Under the pieces are notes generated by a model. That model saw only the letters and a program-made list of their open reading frames with translations, did not search any database and was not told the DNA's origin. A stretch of 64,000 nucleotides of DNA. It comes from Dehalococcoidia bacterium. Its GTDB lineage: Bacteria; Chloroflexota; Dehalococcoidia; Tepidiformales; Tepidiformaceae. Positions 54,476 to 61,992 of the stretch are shown in pieces. The position numbers and the translations under genes are program-made. Within the stretch, counting starts at the first letter, position 1. Each line of letters starts with the position of its first letter. The stretch covers positions 1 through 64,000 of the forward strand of contig JADZEI010000001.1 in the NCBI GenBank assembly GCA_020850615.1, written 5' to 3'.

Positions 54476-55161
54476 GGCCGGGCCCCGCCGTTGCGGAGGT
54501 AGTCTTCGAGCGATGGGCCGCGGGGGCGCTCCGGGCGCGGGCGCGACTCGCGCGACGGCGCCGGGGCGTGGACGGCCCGCACGTCCACGCGGCCGATGGT
54601 GATGGTGACCACGTCCGGGGCCGCCGCGGCGGGAGGGGCGGGCTCCGTGGTCCGCGGTGGAAGGTCGCGCGGCTCGCGGGAAGCGACCGTGCGCGTCTCG
54701 ACGCGGGTGGCCGCGGGCGGTGTCGCCACGAGCGCAGGCGGTGGGGTCGCGGCGGGCGGGTCGGGGCGGGTGTCGGGCTCGACGGACGCTGCGGGGCGTT
54801 CGACCGCGGTGATGCGCTCCACCAGCGGGGCGGGTGGTAGGGCTGCGACGGGGAACTGGGCCAGCTGGTCGTTCAGAGCAACCGGTACTGTGGGCGTCGC
54901 GTCGTCCGTGCGGCTGTGTCCTTCCAGTGGACCTGCGGTTTCGCGGAACTGCCCTGCCAAGGGCCCACCCGCGGCCGGCGACGGGGCGGAAGACGGCTCG
55001 CGGCCGCGGAGGGCGGGCGGCGGCACCGAGGTCTCGAACTCGAGCTCCACCTCGTCGAAGCTGGCGGCGGTGGGGCGTTCGAAGCGGGACGGGACGACCG
55101 GGCGGGGCACGGGCGCCGTGCCGAGCGTCCGCACGGCGAGGCGGGTGAAGTAGTCGCTCAT
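54472..55161 (-). CDS. Pro/Ala-rich, disordered eCIS protein
   Basis: A 229-residue protein starting at ATG 55159-55161 (MSDYFTRLAVRTLGTAPVPR). After this short ordered start it is mostly Pro/Ala/Arg/Thr-rich and probably unstructured, with one strand-like island VVTITIGRVDVRAVHAP and a last motif PSLEDYLRNGG. Similar low-complexity proteins with a conserved ITIGRVDVRA-type island occur in bacterial CIS operons, but their role is unknown. Both ends overlap neighbours by 4 bp, so it is part of the message. It is a weak candidate for a tube-internal or length-related protein. Confidence 0.65.
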   Translation of the reverse strand: MSDYFTRLAVRTLGTAPVPRPVVPSRFERPTAASFDEVELEFETSVPPPALRGREPSSAPSPAAGGPLAGQFRETAGPLEGHSRTDDATPTVPVALNDQLAQFPVAALPPAPLVERITAVERPAASVEPDTRPDPPAATPPPALVATPPAATRVETRTVASREPRDLPPRTTEPAPPAAAAPDVVTITIGRVDVRAVHAPAPSRESRPRPERPRGPSLEDYLRNGGARP

Positions 55162-55889
55162 ACGCCGCCCTCGATGAGCTCGAGGTAGGCGGCGCGGCGA
55201 GCGGGGCTCAGCGCCAGGATGTCGCGCTCGGGCCAGCCGTACGCGCGGGCGATGCGGTGCACCTCCGGGAGCAGGCGGGAGGCGAAGGCTCGCAGCTCGT
55301 CCCAGAAGTAGGCGGCGATGTCGAACGGGGCCTCCCAGGCGGCCTCGCAGGCGGCACACTCCAGCTCGAGCACCGGGTCCGCGAACGCCGGGTGGTCGCT
55401 AGCGGCGGCGGCGATGGCGTCGCGTTCGCCGGGGGTGAGGGCGGCGAAGGGGATGGGCTCGCCCGCGCGCAGGAGCTCCGCGATGCAGCGTTCGAGCAGT
55501 GCGTCGCGGGCCGCTTCGACGCTTGCCGCGCCGCGGACAGCCGCGAGGTCCGCCGTGGCCGGGGGCCGGATGGCGACGCGCAGGCCGCCCACTTCGAGCA
55601 CGACCGGCGCGCCCGGCCGCGCCGGATCGGGGGCGAGCGCCGATGCGGCGGCCGTGAACTCGAGTGGTTCGGCGCAGGCAGGGCAGGTCACGAGGGCGCG
55701 CAGGTCATTGCCGAAGGCGTGGCGGCGCAGTTCGAACAGCATCGCATCGCGGCGGGCAATGCTCGCCGATGCGAGCTCGGCGCGCGGAACACCGGCCGCG
55801 GCGAGCACGGCAACGGGCCGCGCGGTGGGGTCGATCCCCTGCGCGCTCTCCCATACGTCGAGCATTTGAGCTGCTGTCAGCGCGTGCAT
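55158..55889 (-). CDS. Zinc-ribbon baseplate assembly protein (T4 gp26-like)
   Basis: A 243-residue protein starting at ATG 55887-55889 (MHALTAAQMLDVWESAQG). Two CxxC pairs (VTCPACAEPLEF and ELECAACEAAWEAPFD, ~100 residues apart) and the following IAAYFWDELRAFASRLLPEV, HRIARAYGWPERDILALSP are typical of the T4 gp26-like baseplate hub assembly family found in contractile machines. It probably acts during baseplate assembly. The stop overlaps the Pro-rich gene by 4 bp; 38 bp separate it from the tube gene. Confidence 0.78.
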   Translation of the reverse strand: MHALTAAQMLDVWESAQGIDPTARPVAVLAAAGVPRAELASASIARRDAMLFELRRHAFGNDLRALVTCPACAEPLEFTAAASALAPDPARPGAPVVLEVGGLRVAIRPPATADLAAVRGAASVEAARDALLERCIAELLRAGEPIPFAALTPGERDAIAAAASDHPAFADPVLELECAACEAAWEAPFDIAAYFWDELRAFASRLLPEVHRIARAYGWPERDILALSPARRAAYLELIEGGV

Positions 55890-55927
55890 GCGTGTCCTCG
55901 GTGGGGGCCGGTGGTGACGCGGGTGGC

Positions 55928-56449
55928 TTACGGTTCGGTGAAAGCGGGTTCGTTGGGTTCGGGCACTTCGTAGTCCCGCTCCCAGCCTTCGTTTTCGAGC
56001 TTGATGCTCTGGATGAGGGCGGCGTTCGCGTTGGCGTCGAGGTCGGCCTCGGCCTGGTATTCGGAGACCCAGCAGCGGAACACCTTGTAGGCGAGCGCGA
56101 CCTGGCCGGCCTCGTTGTAGAGCTCGATGATGATGTCCTTGCGAAAGTCCTTGAGCGAGACTTCGGCGCCGAGGCCGGAACCGAAGTTCCAGACCTTGTT
56201 CGCCCAGCGTTCGAACTCGGGGTCGTGGGTGACGCCGCGTTCGAGCGTGATGGCCTCGTATTCGGTGCGGCCGGGGGACTTGCGGGATGTGCTCGGGTCG
56301 CCGCCTTCGCGGTGCTTGATCACTTCGCTGGTGCGCTTGAGGGCGCTCACCTTGCTCACGCCGGCGACGTAGCGGCCGTCCCACTTCACGCGGAACTTGA
56401 AGTTCTTGTAGGGGTCGAAGCGCTGGGCGTTGACTGAGAACTGGGCCAT
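55928..56449 (-). CDS. Inner tube protein (gp19/Hcp-like, Afp1/Pvc1 class)
   Basis: A 173-residue tube protein. Begins MAQFSVNAQRFDPYKNFKFR and continues with KWDGRYVAGVSKVSALKRTS, VIKHREGGDPSTSRKSPGR and EYEAITLERGVTHDPEFERWANKV (in part), which are hallmark phrases of phage/eCIS tube proteins. The tube stacks inside the sheath and delivers the payload. Only one tube gene is visible, whereas Afp has two. The gap to the sheath is 16 bp. Confidence 0.93.
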   Translation of the reverse strand: MAQFSVNAQRFDPYKNFKFRVKWDGRYVAGVSKVSALKRTSEVIKHREGGDPSTSRKSPGRTEYEAITLERGVTHDPEFERWANKVWNFGSGLGAEVSLKDFRKDIIIELYNEAGQVALAYKVFRCWVSEYQAEADLDANANAALIQSIKLENEGWERDYEVPEPNEPAFTEP

Positions 56450-56465
56450 GGCGTCCGTCCTCCGT

Positions 56466-58400
56466 TCAGACCTGGAGCTGGCCGGCCATCTGCTGGAGCC
56501 GGATGATGACGAACTCGGCGGGCTTCAGCGGCGCGAAGCCGACGAGGATGTTGACGATGCCGCGATTGATGTCGTCCTGGGTCGTGGACTCGCGGTCGCA
56601 TTTGACGAAGTAGGCTTCGCGGGGCGTGGTGCCCTGGAAGGCGCCCTGGCGGAAGAGGCTGTTCATGAACGAACCGGCGTTCAGCCGGATCTGCGACCAG
56701 AGCGGCTCGTCGTTCGGTTCGAAGACGACCCATTTGAGCCCGCGGTAGAGGCTCTCTTCGAGGAAGAGCGCGAGCCGCCGGACCGGAACGTACTTCCATT
56801 CGGAGGCCTGTTGGTCGGCGCCCACGAGCGTGCGCGCACCCCAGGCGACCTGCCCGAAGACGGGGAAGGCGCGCAGGCAGTTGATCCCCAGCGGGTTGAG
56901 CGTGCCGTTCTCGGCGTCGGTGAGGGTGTATTCGAGCTGCTGGACGCCGCGGAGCGAGGCGTCGGTGCCGGCGGGGGCCTTCCAGACGCCGCGCTCGGCA
57001 TCGGTGCGGGCGTAGAGCCCGGCCATGAGGCCGCTCGACGCGACAGACCGCGGGCGGAAGCCGTTGTGCGGGTCGGCGACGCGCGGGCGAGGGTGGTAGA
57101 TGGCGGCGTTCTTGTGGCGAAGGGTGGCGTTGGCGTCGAGCCAGCCCTTGATCTCGGCGACCTCGTTGCGCGGGTTGTTGGCGGGCTGGGGGACATCGGC
57201 GATGTAGAAGGCGCGGCGGCGCTCGCAGTACACCTCGGCAGCGGCGATGACCACGGCGGCCTCGCTGTCGCTCATCGCCATGGTGTCGGGCAGGCAGAGG
57301 ATGTTCACGAGGTCGACGGGCTCGAGCGCCTGCATGCCAGTGCGGGCGACCGGGTCGCCGAGGAGGTCGGTCGCGGAGGGCGGCGTGCCGTCGGCGCCGG
57401 CCTGCTGGCCCCCGGAGGGCACGGCCTGGCCGAGCTTCGTGGCGCCGCCGAGCGCGTAGCGCTGGACGTTGGCCGCGCCGGTGGCATCGAGCCCGATGCG
57501 GGTGGCGAGGCCGCCGGTGAGTGCGAGGTCGGTCGCGGCCGCGTCGGTGCCGGCGCGGATCACGAGGTACGGGCTCGCCGTGGCGGTCGCCATGGGCGTC
57601 ACCGTGGCCCGGGAGAGCGCGGGGTCAAGTCCCTGGATGCGCGTAGTGAGCACCGCCGCGAGCGCCGCGACCGTGGCCGGGACGGGCGCGCCGAGCTGGA
57701 CCGGCCCGAGCGCGGCGGCGCCGTCGATGCTCACCGAGATGGGGTCAGTGTTCACGAGCGTCGCCAGGACCGCGGGTGTGACCGGTGCGGAGATCGTGCC
57801 GGTGTGCGCCGGTCGCGCATTCGCGGCGGGGGTGCCCACGGCGGCGAGCGTGATCACCTTCGAACCGCCGTTCACGACCGCGGGCGCGAAGGTCCCGGCC
57901 GCGGAGTCCATCGTGAGGTTGCGGAAGATCTCGACGCGAGCCGGGGCGAGCCGCCCCTCGGCCAGGGCCAACTCCGTCACGGTGAGGTTGAAGGTCGCCG
58001 TGTCGCTGGTGTCGTAATCGATGTCGATGCGGATGTTGTCGCCCCAGGCGCCGGGGTTGGCGGCGGTCGCGAGGAGGATGGCGGTGCCGCCGGGCGCGGC
58101 GCGGAGCTGGACCGCCGAGCTGACCGCGGTGCCGGCGGCGGCCGTGCGCACAATCCAGGCTTCGCTGCCGCCGTTCAGGAAGAAGGACTGGACCGTGTAG
58201 CTCGCATGGCTGTGCGAATCGAGGCCGCCGAAGTGGCGGTCGAAGTCGGCCGTGCTGAAGACCTGGACCGCGGAGTTGAGCGGGCCGCGGCGGAAGTAGC
58301 CGGCAAAGGCGGCGACAGATGTTGCGACGCCGGTGATGGTTCGGACGCCGCTGGGGACCTCTTCGACATAGACGCCGGGGAAAGTGGGGGAAACTGGCAT
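56466..58400 (-). CDS. Contractile tail sheath protein
   Basis: A 644-residue sheath subunit and first gene of the operon. The start MPVSPTFPGVYVEEVPSGVR is typical, as are TGVATSVAAFAGYFRRGPLN, FFLNGGSEAWIVR and a C-terminal conserved domain (GLKWVVFEPNDEPLWSQIRL, FMNSLFRQGAFQGTTPREAY, GIVNILVGFAPLKPAEFVII), the handshake region. The middle (~170-320) is a variable protease-like/insert domain. GGAGGT precedes the ATG by nine bases. Only one sheath gene is present, against three in Afp/PVC. Confidence 0.96.
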   Translation of the reverse strand: MPVSPTFPGVYVEEVPSGVRTITGVATSVAAFAGYFRRGPLNSAVQVFSTADFDRHFGGLDSHSHASYTVQSFFLNGGSEAWIVRTAAAGTAVSSAVQLRAAPGGTAILLATAANPGAWGDNIRIDIDYDTSDTATFNLTVTELALAEGRLAPARVEIFRNLTMDSAAGTFAPAVVNGGSKVITLAAVGTPAANARPAHTGTISAPVTPAVLATLVNTDPISVSIDGAAALGPVQLGAPVPATVAALAAVLTTRIQGLDPALSRATVTPMATATASPYLVIRAGTDAAATDLALTGGLATRIGLDATGAANVQRYALGGATKLGQAVPSGGQQAGADGTPPSATDLLGDPVARTGMQALEPVDLVNILCLPDTMAMSDSEAAVVIAAAEVYCERRRAFYIADVPQPANNPRNEVAEIKGWLDANATLRHKNAAIYHPRPRVADPHNGFRPRSVASSGLMAGLYARTDAERGVWKAPAGTDASLRGVQQLEYTLTDAENGTLNPLGINCLRAFPVFGQVAWGARTLVGADQQASEWKYVPVRRLALFLEESLYRGLKWVVFEPNDEPLWSQIRLNAGSFMNSLFRQGAFQGTTPREAYFVKCDRESTTQDDINRGIVNILVGFAPLKPAEFVIIRLQQMAGQLQV

Positions 58401-58604
58401 CTGGGCGAAACCTCCGGTAGGTGGCGCATCCTACACCCGCTGTTAAGCGGTTTGCGTGGGACTTTTCACGGTTGAGTTCCCAGTTGGGAGTACAACTCGG
58501 CGCAATTTGCGTAAATTTTTCGCAACGTGCCCATTACAGCGCGGTTCTTTCCTACCGGTAGGAAACAGAGCCGCCGAAATAGCGTTTCGCTCGGGGGCGA
58601 AAAG
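58401..58604 (-). promoter_or_regulatory. Upstream control region of the eCIS operon with 18-bp palindrome
   Basis: This is clearly more A/T-rich than the flanks. It contains the perfect palindrome TTTCCTACCGGTAGGAAA (58548-58565) and inverted TTGCG/CGCAA elements (CGCAATTTGCGTAAATTTTTCGCAA, in pieces: CGCAATTTGCG 58501-58511 and GCGTAAATTTTTCGC 58509-58523). A weak minus-strand promoter (TTTACG, 17-bp spacer, TACTCC) may be read across this region. The palindrome looks like an operator for a dimeric regulator. No regulator gene is adjacent. Confidence 0.5.
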
Positions 58605-58634
58605 AAGGCCGCCCGGTGTACACCGGGCGGCCTT
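58605..58634 (-). terminator. Terminator of the Calx-beta gene
   Basis: A perfect 30-bp palindrome (AAGGCCGCCCGGTGT and its reverse complement). On the minus strand it is followed by the U-rich CTTTTCG, 27 bp after the stop of the Calx-beta gene. On the plus strand the tail is AACTTAAA, so it works mainly for the minus-strand gene. Confidence 0.85.
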
Positions 58635-58661
58635 AACTTAAATGGGTCGCGAGTGTGGACG

Positions 58662-61301
58662 CTACTGTTTCGGGTAGATCCACTGGGTGGCAGCGCTGGT
58701 GCCGTTGGCGAACCAGTACGCCTCGTCGTGGACGAGCTGGCTGAAGTCGTTCGCGCCCGGGATGTTCACGCCATCCGGGAAGAACGCGAACCAGCACTGG
58801 GTCTGGCCCGTAGGACAGCCCGTGCCGGCGGCGTTCCACCAGTAGATCGCAGTGACAATGCCGGAGACGTCGTTCATCTGCGGGTTGCTGTCGTTGCCCT
58901 GGAGCGCGGCGAGGGCGTTCATGGTCGGGCCCTGCCAGGCGAGCAGGGTCCAGCGGACGTAGAGCGTCACCGTCTGGGTCGAGCCCGGGGGCGTACCGTA
59001 GGTGAAGTCGTTCTGGCTGCCGGTCGTGGTGTTCGAGCCGACGCTCGGCACGGTGACGACGACCTCGACGGTACCGGTCGTGGCGCGGGAGGGCGCCGTG
59101 ACGACGATCTGCGTGTTGGAGACCGACTGAATGGTGCCGGCGACGCCACCGAACGTCACCGATGTCGCGCCGAGCAGGTTCGTACCCGTGATGGTGACGC
59201 TTGTCCCGCTGGTGTTGATGGGCGTCGAGCTCGGCGAGATGCTCGTGATGACCGGGATGCTGCCGGTGCTGGTGTAGGTGTAGTCGTCCGCGCTCGTGTC
59301 GGGCGACGTGCCACCGGTGCTGGTCACCGAGACGCGGACGACACCGGCGGCGCCGGGGGGCGCGATGGCGCTGATGGTCGTGGAACTGGTCACGACGTAG
59401 TCAATGGCATCGACGGACCCGAAGTTGACGTCGGTGACGTTGACGAAGTTCGTGCCGGTGATCGTGACCGAGGTGTTGCCGGTGCCAGGGCCGGACGACG
59501 GAGTCAGGCTCGTGATGGTGGGGCCGGCGGTGTAGGTGTAGTTATCCGCGGCCGAGTCCGGGCTGGAGACGACGCCGCAGGTCACGACGACATCCACAGT
59601 GCCGATGTTGTGCTCCGGCGCCACGTACGTCATCTGTGTGGAGCTCACGGTGCTGCCCGAGAGTCGGCTCGCGGTGACGCCGCCGAAGGTGACCGAGCAG
59701 CTGAACTCGAAGCCGGTGCCGGTGATGACGACGGGGTTGCCGCCCGCCGGCGGGCCGGACGCGGGCACGAGACCTGTGACGGTGACGCCACCGTCGTTGT
59801 CGCCGATGGTGATCACCGCGCTCGCCGGGCTGCCAAGCGTAGCACCGGCGCTCGGGTTGCTGAGGGCGAAGGTGAACGTCTCGGCGCCTTCGGGGTTGAT
59901 GTCGTTGATGATCGGGATCGTCACCGTCTTCGACGCCTCGCCGTTGACGAAGTTCAGGGTGCCGGAGGTGGACGTGTAGTCCAGGCCGGCGACGGCCGTG
60001 CCGTTGGAGGTCGCGTAGTCGACGGATGCACTGCCCGTCGTGGACAGGCGGTTCACGGTGACGATGACGTTGTTCGCCGCGCCTTCAGTGCCGGCGTAGG
60101 TGGCAGACGAGAGCGAGAACGTCCCGATACCGTCGTCGTCGTAGACGGTGAGGGTGGTCGTGGTCTGGCCACTAATCGAGGCGGTGCCGGTGACGATGGA
60201 GAGCCCGAAGAGCACCGTTTCGGTGGTCTCCGAGATGGAATCGTTCTCGATTGGGAAGATGCACGAGTCTGTCGTCTCGCCGGGCCCGAACGTGACGCTC
60301 ACGGAGTTGTCTTCGTAGTCGCTCGGGTTCGTCGCGGTACCGCCGGCCGTAACGTTGCAGTTGAGCGTCACCGTACCGGCGGTGCCGCCCGTCCGCGTGA
60401 CCTGGAGAGACGCGGGGCCTGCTCCTTCGGTCACGTTGAAGTTGGAAGATGTGTAGTCGAAGACGCCGCTGCTGGCGTCCGAGATGGTGAGGGTGTGGGT
60501 GGTCTGAGCGCCGAGGGCAGTGCCCGCCGGACCAGTGGGAAGCGAGAGTGTCAGCAGGACCGCATCCGTAGCCTCGGTGATCGCATCAGACACCAGAGAA
60601 GCGATAACGCAGTTCTTGGTCGTCTCGCCGGGGCCGAACGAGAGCACCTGGGGCGACGTCGCATTGTAGTCAGCGCCCGTGGCCGGTGCCACCGGGGTGA
60701 TGGTGCAGCTGACGCCGACCGTCGCACCAGTGCCGCCCGCGCGTGTAATGGGAATCTGGAGGTTGTTTGAGCCCTCCGGCGAGGTGGACGACGCCAGCGC
60801 GAACTGGAGCGTGGCGGGGCCATCGTCGTCGAGGATGGTCACCGTGGCGTTCGCGGTCCCTTCCAGGTCGGTGTCGTCCTGGGTCTCAATCGTGGCCTGC
60901 AGGTCACGGTTGCCATCGGTGTCGGTATTGCCGCAGGTCGTGAGAGACGTTTCGACGAACGTCTGACCGGAGCCGAAGATGAAGAGCTGGGACGCGCCGG
61001 GGCTGACGTAATCCACGGCGCTCGTGTTATTGCAGGTGCCGGGCGTGGCGGTCCCCGGCGTGAGCGTCAGCCGAACCCCTACGCCGGCAGCCGTTCCAAC
61101 GGTCCGATTGATCCGGATTACGATGCCGGTACCTTCGGTACCCGAGTATGTGGTCGAACTCAAGCTGAAGGTGTTGCCAGCCGCGTGCGCGTCCCGGGCG
61201 GGGCCGGAGACGAACATGAGGGTGACCGCAAGCAGGGCGAGGGCGGGCAAGACGGCGATCTGGCGCCACCCCACCCTGGTTTGTCGATGGTTTATCCGCA
61301 C
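58662..61301 (-). CDS. Large secreted Calx-beta/IPT repeat protein
   Basis: An 879-residue secreted protein. I chose GTG 61299-61301 because GGGAGGAG lies eight bases upstream and it opens a signal peptide (basic N terminus, hydrophobic AVLPALALLAVTLMFV, cleavage near AHAA). Four Calx-beta-like domains follow, each with an SSTTYSGTEG-like start and an (I)D(D)DG-type end (e.g. TVTILDDDG, TVYDDDGIG), then three IPT/TIG domains (ITSLTPSSGPGTGNTSVTIT, ITSISPSSTPINTSG). The C-terminal ~95 residues (VRWTLLAWQGPTMNALAAL, CWFAFFPDGVNIPGANDFSQ) are an unclassified module. It is probably a Ca-dependent surface or extracellular adhesin. It precedes the eCIS operon on the same strand but is separated by a terminator. 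Confidence 0.85.
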   Translation of the reverse strand: MRINHRQTRVGWRQIAVLPALALLAVTLMFVSGPARDAHAAGNTFSLSSTTYSGTEGTGIVIRINRTVGTAAGVGVRLTLTPGTATPGTCNNTSAVDYVSPGASQLFIFGSGQTFVETSLTTCGNTDTDGNRDLQATIETQDDTDLEGTANATVTILDDDGPATLQFALASSTSPEGSNNLQIPITRAGGTGATVGVSCTITPVAPATGADYNATSPQVLSFGPGETTKNCVIASLVSDAITEATDAVLLTLSLPTGPAGTALGAQTTHTLTISDASSGVFDYTSSNFNVTEGAGPASLQVTRTGGTAGTVTLNCNVTAGGTATNPSDYEDNSVSVTFGPGETTDSCIFPIENDSISETTETVLFGLSIVTGTASISGQTTTTLTVYDDDGIGTFSLSSATYAGTEGAANNVIVTVNRLSTTGSASVDYATSNGTAVAGLDYTSTSGTLNFVNGEASKTVTIPIINDINPEGAETFTFALSNPSAGATLGSPASAVITIGDNDGGVTVTGLVPASGPPAGGNPVVITGTGFEFSCSVTFGGVTASRLSGSTVSSTQMTYVAPEHNIGTVDVVVTCGVVSSPDSAADNYTYTAGPTITSLTPSSGPGTGNTSVTITGTNFVNVTDVNFGSVDAIDYVVTSSTTISAIAPPGAAGVVRVSVTSTGGTSPDTSADDYTYTSTGSIPVITSISPSSTPINTSGTSVTITGTNLLGATSVTFGGVAGTIQSVSNTQIVVTAPSRATTGTVEVVVTVPSVGSNTTTGSQNDFTYGTPPGSTQTVTLYVRWTLLAWQGPTMNALAALQGNDSNPQMNDVSGIVTAIYWWNAAGTGCPTGQTQCWFAFFPDGVNIPGANDFSQLVHDEAYWFANGTSAATQWIYPKQ

Positions 61302-61603
61302 GGTAGTGCTCCTCCCAATTGCACTGAGTCCGCTCCTTCGCGTGAGGCGCTCGCGGCACTTTACTCCGCGATGTAAACACTGCGCCAATTCTTATGACAT
61401 GAAGAGGTCCTTACCGCCAACTTTTCGAATCGCCAGGCGCACGTAGGCCGATTTCGACTCCAGACGCAGCCCGCCCGGGCGTTGTTCCCGGCGGCAACGC
61501 CAAGCTCGCGACGCCGCGGGCGGGTACACATGCGACTCATACAACGCAGTCCCGGAACCTGTGGAGACGGGCGAAGGACGCGAAAAGGCGGGACTCGGCG
61601 GCC
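61302..61603. other. Intergenic stretch without a recognisable gene
   Basis: 302 bp upstream of the Calx-beta gene. It holds its ribosome-binding site and presumably its promoter (an A/T-rich section at 61370-61430). No ORF with family resemblance, repeat or hairpin with a U-tract was found. Confidence 0.5.
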
Positions 61604-61891
61604 CTATCCGGCGATCCACCAGCCATCGATGACGTCGCGCTCATTGAATTCGTCGCGGCAGGGGCCACAGAGCCGGCCGCCGAGGAAGCGCTCGCCGCCG
61701 TTCGAATGGCGCAGCACCAGGGTGTGCTCGCCGGGGATGCCGCAGATCAGGCAGGTGGCCCCGCCGATGAGCTCTTCCTTGCCGCAGCGGGTGCAGGCGA
61801 GGACGTCGGCGGACTTCGCCCGGAAGTCGTGGCGGCCGGGTTCGCAGTAGCGCTCGAGCCAGTGCTCCACCCAGCTTCCCTGGTACGGCAT
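61604..61891 (-). CDS. Small zinc-ribbon protein
   Basis: A 95-residue protein with three CxxC knuckles (LACTRCGKEE, TCLICGIP, LCGPCRDEF), suggesting one or two structural zinc sites. The C terminus is aromatic (DVIDGWWIAG). No family name recognised. There is no Shine-Dalgarno, but TTGGCG, a 17-bp spacer and TAGATT (61898-61903) end 6 bp before the ATG, which fits a leaderless message. Divergent from the membrane protein gene at 61993. Confidence 0.7.
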   Translation of the reverse strand: MPYQGSWVEHWLERYCEPGRHDFRAKSADVLACTRCGKEELIGGATCLICGIPGEHTLVLRHSNGGERFLGGRLCGPCRDEFNERDVIDGWWIAG

Positions 61892-61897
61892 GGATGT

Positions 61898-61926
61898 AAT
61901 CTACGCGTAAACGCGCGCTACGCCAA
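61898..61926 (-). promoter_or_regulatory. Promoter of the zinc-ribbon gene (leaderless type)
   Basis: -35 TTGGCG at 61921-61926, 17-bp spacer, -10 TAGATT at 61898-61903. Transcription would start about at the A of the ATG (61891). Confidence 0.55.
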
Positions 61927-61980
61927 AAGCGTGGGAAAGGGCAAACCGGGGTCTGCGCTGTCCCTATCGCGGGGGCGGCC

Positions 61981-61986
61981 TACACT
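61981..61986 (+). promoter_or_regulatory. -10 box of the membrane protein gene (leaderless type)
   Basis: TACACT ends 6 bp before the GTG start at 61993, so transcription would begin at or next to the start codon. The -35 (CTGTCC at 61958-61963) is poor. Confidence 0.4.
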
Positions 61987-61992
61987 CGGATA

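Noticed and set aside
33338-58400. Interpretation as a prophage or R-type tailocin
   Set aside because: No capsid, portal, terminase, integrase, holin or lysin genes, whereas the AAA+ ATPase, Pvc16-type cap and DUF4157 protein are eCIS marks.
33338-58400. Interpretation as a type VI secretion system
   Set aside because: TssJ, TssL, TssM, TssK and ClpV-type proteins are missing. The AAA+ protein is not a Clp unfoldase, and hub and spike are separate genes.
61027-61446. Small frames around the start of the Calx-beta gene on both strands
   Set aside because: They overlap its signal peptide region in other frames and show no protein-like pattern.
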